64,000 nt of DNA from Molossus alvarezi (lineage: Eukaryota; Chordata; Mammalia; Chiroptera; Molossidae): NCBI GenBank assembly GCA_037176705.1, contig CM073885.1:218438290-218502289 (forward strand), read 5' to 3'. Each line of letters begins with the position of its first letter. Position 1 is the stretch's first letter. This document shows, piece by piece, positions 61,811-64,000 of this stretch. The notes below the pieces were generated by a model, which was not told where the DNA came from, searched no databases, and saw nothing but the letters and a program-made list of their open reading frames with translations. A program made the translations under genes and the position numbers.

Positions 61811-62179
61811 CAAAAAAAAGTGTATCACCTTTTAGTGAAATAAATTGAGACTTTATATTTTTACTTCTAGTTGCCAGTTAAAAATAGGTTCATCTTAGTT
61901 TCATCCTTCTTAATACTATATTTCAGAGGAAAGTTTTATTAGTCTCATTTAGTAGAATTTCTAATCTATTGTTTAGTTTACAGTACTGTCTCATCTGATA
62001 ATTGATGTGTAGTTTTCCTTTAGAAGATACTGATTTGAGAAGTGTTTCTTCCTCCTGAAGTTCTTGGAATTTATATACTATTCAAGTCCTTGAAAAATGT
62101 TGTAATTGTTTGTATTTCATTAAACAGAGAAACTACCCACTATATTAGAAAGTTTATCTTTCATCACTACTTTATTTTT

Positions 62180-62390
62180 AATTTTGGCAATGTCATAGAA
62201 GTTCAGGAAACAATAGAAAGTACAATTATCCCTGACCTCAATGAGTGTTTATATTATAGAAGGAAGATATAAAGAGATAATTAAAATATATAGCATGTCA
62301 AATGGAGATGAGTGCTTTTGAGGAAAATAAAGTATGAAAATGGGACTACCAAGGTAGGTGGTTAGGTACAATACTAAATAGTGTCATCAG
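62180..62390 (-). repeat. L2 fragment, reverse
   Basis: attatccctgacctcaatga followed by gtgtttatattatagaagga resembles the reverse L2 'ccctgccctcaaggagctta' region. Confidence 0.5.
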
Positions 62391-62398
62391 GGAAACTT

Positions 62399-62638
62399 TT
62401 TTTTTTTAAATCCTCACCCAAGGACCTTTTTCCATTTATTTTTCAGACAGAGTAGGAGGAAGAGAGAGAGAGAAACATTGATGTGAGATAGAGACATCGA
62501 CTGGTTGCTTCCTGCATGACCTCGACTAGGGCCAGGACGGAACCACAACCGAGGTACATGCCCTTGACCAGAATAGAACCTGAGACTTACTGGTCCATGG
62601 ACCGATGCTCTAACCACTGAACCAAACTGGCCAGGGCA
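62399..62638 (-). mobile_element. VES-type SINE, reverse
   Basis: Diverged hairpin-class copy in an L2-rich region. Short duplication GGAAACTT on both sides. Confidence 0.92.
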
Positions 62639-62639
62639 A

Positions 62640-64000
62640 GGAAACTTATTTTTAATGGTGAACAATCCTAGTGTAGCATGTAACATTTTCAAAAGTGATT
62701 ATTATGCCCAGTAAAGGTTATAATTGTAGAACAGGAATGTGCAACCTTTCCCTTCACTGTGAGGCATGTGACTGATGACATTCACGTGTGTCACACAGTC
62801 CCACAGCGGACCAGTGACTGATGAGACTTCTTGTATGCTCCGTGTAATTCCTCAGACCTGGCTATAATTCCACCTTGTTTTCTCTCAGGAAAATCAACTT
62901 AAATGTCAATGAGAATGTGTGTTATAGTGATAGTCCTAAATCTGAATATGTTTTCAAAATACATAATGTTTAAAAATTGAGTACTTTATTGCTTACAATA
63001 TACAACCGACTTCAATATATCTGAATATTGAATCACTGCCATTGAAAGCAATACTAATGGCATGTGTATAGTAATATCTAATTGGTAGATGACATAGTTT
63101 CTACTAGTTCTTGGGGAATAGGCAATTATATGTTGATCCTACAAATAAGGAAGTTGAGACCAAGGGCAAAAATGATAAAATCAATAGTTTTAGTATAGTT
63201 TCAGATGAACACTCTTGATGAATATGTCAACAGAAGCTGAAACTTGGCATTAAAGTAGGCAAGTGCTCAGCAGACTGGATGACTGAATTCTGCTGCCTGA
63301 GTGGGCAAATTTTTCTGGCGTAGGGTTAAATAAATCAATTGTAATTCTATTCCTACTCAGTATTACCACTCACTGGTTCAAAACATTTCAAATGAAAAAT
63401 GTCAAGCAAATAATTGCATCTAACCAAACAAAGCCCAAAGTAAAAATTTTTCACCATAGGAATTGTATTCAATGCAGTAAAGGTTTATGAAATGCCCCCT
63501 ATGGGATAAACACTGTGATGTGCACTAGAGGCCAAAGACAAAATTAAAACAATGTTTCTGGATTTTATTGATTTAAAGTAGATCTAGTTGGTTAATATGC
63601 AGTCCACAGTGTCAGCCTTGATGTTTCCTGTGTGGTAGATCCATCATGAGGCTGTGTAATTAGATCTTGATTAGAAATTTCCAGGAGGAAAAAAAAAAAA
63701 CTAATAAAATGAATGATGATGCCAAATAAGTCGTTTCCATTTGAGGGGATGAGACAAGCGTGGGATAGGGGTCTAAGTGAGACATGCCTTGGCCCTATAC
63801 TGTGCTGGTCATGGCTAGCCATCCCAAGCCCTGGTTTCACGTCACTGCTTCCATGAAATGGTCCTCAAAGTGTCAGTGATCCCATCTCTCTGGTGTCACA
63901 AAATAGGTGCTTAATACATTTTTGCTGAACAAATTAAGGAATGAGTCTAGCATTTTAGCTTGAAGGCAATTCTCCAAGATCCTATAACTCAAGTTCAAAG
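62640..64000. other. Intergenic, mostly unrecognised
   Basis: One L2 snippet (63470-63550). A stretch at 62725-62880 (aggaatgtgcaacctttccc) might be a DNA-transposon relic but could not be assigned. Confidence 0.45.
63470..63550 (-). repeat. L2 3' end, reverse
   Basis: tttatgaaatgccccctatg followed by ataaacactgtgatgtgcac. Confidence 0.5.

Overview
The window is mammalian nuclear DNA, most likely from a bat of the vespertilionoid/yangochiropteran group. The evidence is about 31 copies of a tRNA-derived SINE of the bat VES type, a SPIN-type hAT transposon of the horizontally spread kind known from some bats, an L1-derived HAL1 retroposon, and a background of mammalian L1, L2, MIR, Tigger and hAT fossils. 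No helitron of the vespertilionid HeliBat type was noticed, so the family is left open.

Only one protein-coding gene is supported: BMP2K (BIKE, a NAK-family Ser/Thr kinase) on the minus strand. Its first coding exon is at 47628-47454 inside a CpG island (about 47270-48640). Its second coding exon is at 436-318. The two exons join in phase 1 inside the first glycine codon of the ATP-binding loop, with the catalytic lysine in exon 2. About 47 kb of the window is therefore BMP2K intron 1, positions 1-317 are the start of intron 2, and everything to the right of the CpG island is upstream flanking DNA with no recognised gene.

Layout: 1-3840 is exon 2 and mostly plain intron. 3.8-13.9 kb holds SINEs, LTR-like pieces, a Tigger element and two SPIN-like hAT elements. 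14.1-24.4 kb is a layered block: a long old L1 in plus orientation, cut by SINEs and by a complete HAL1 with an 18-bp target-site duplication, followed by older L1 and HAL1 ORF remnants. 25.1-28.6 kb has no recognised repeat. 28.6-36.4 kb holds MER5-like and hAT fossils cut by L1 and many SINEs. 36.4-47.2 kb is mostly plain intron with L2, a Tigger fragment and one microsatellite block. 47.3-48.7 kb is the promoter and exon 1. 48.7-64 kb is intergenic DNA with L2, MIR, L1 and SINEs.

I found no convincing novel gene system. The more interesting signals are the SPIN element, the nearly intact HAL1, a conserved terminal hairpin in one SINE subfamily, two abutting SINEs at one target, and an open in-frame extension upstream of the BMP2K start codon.
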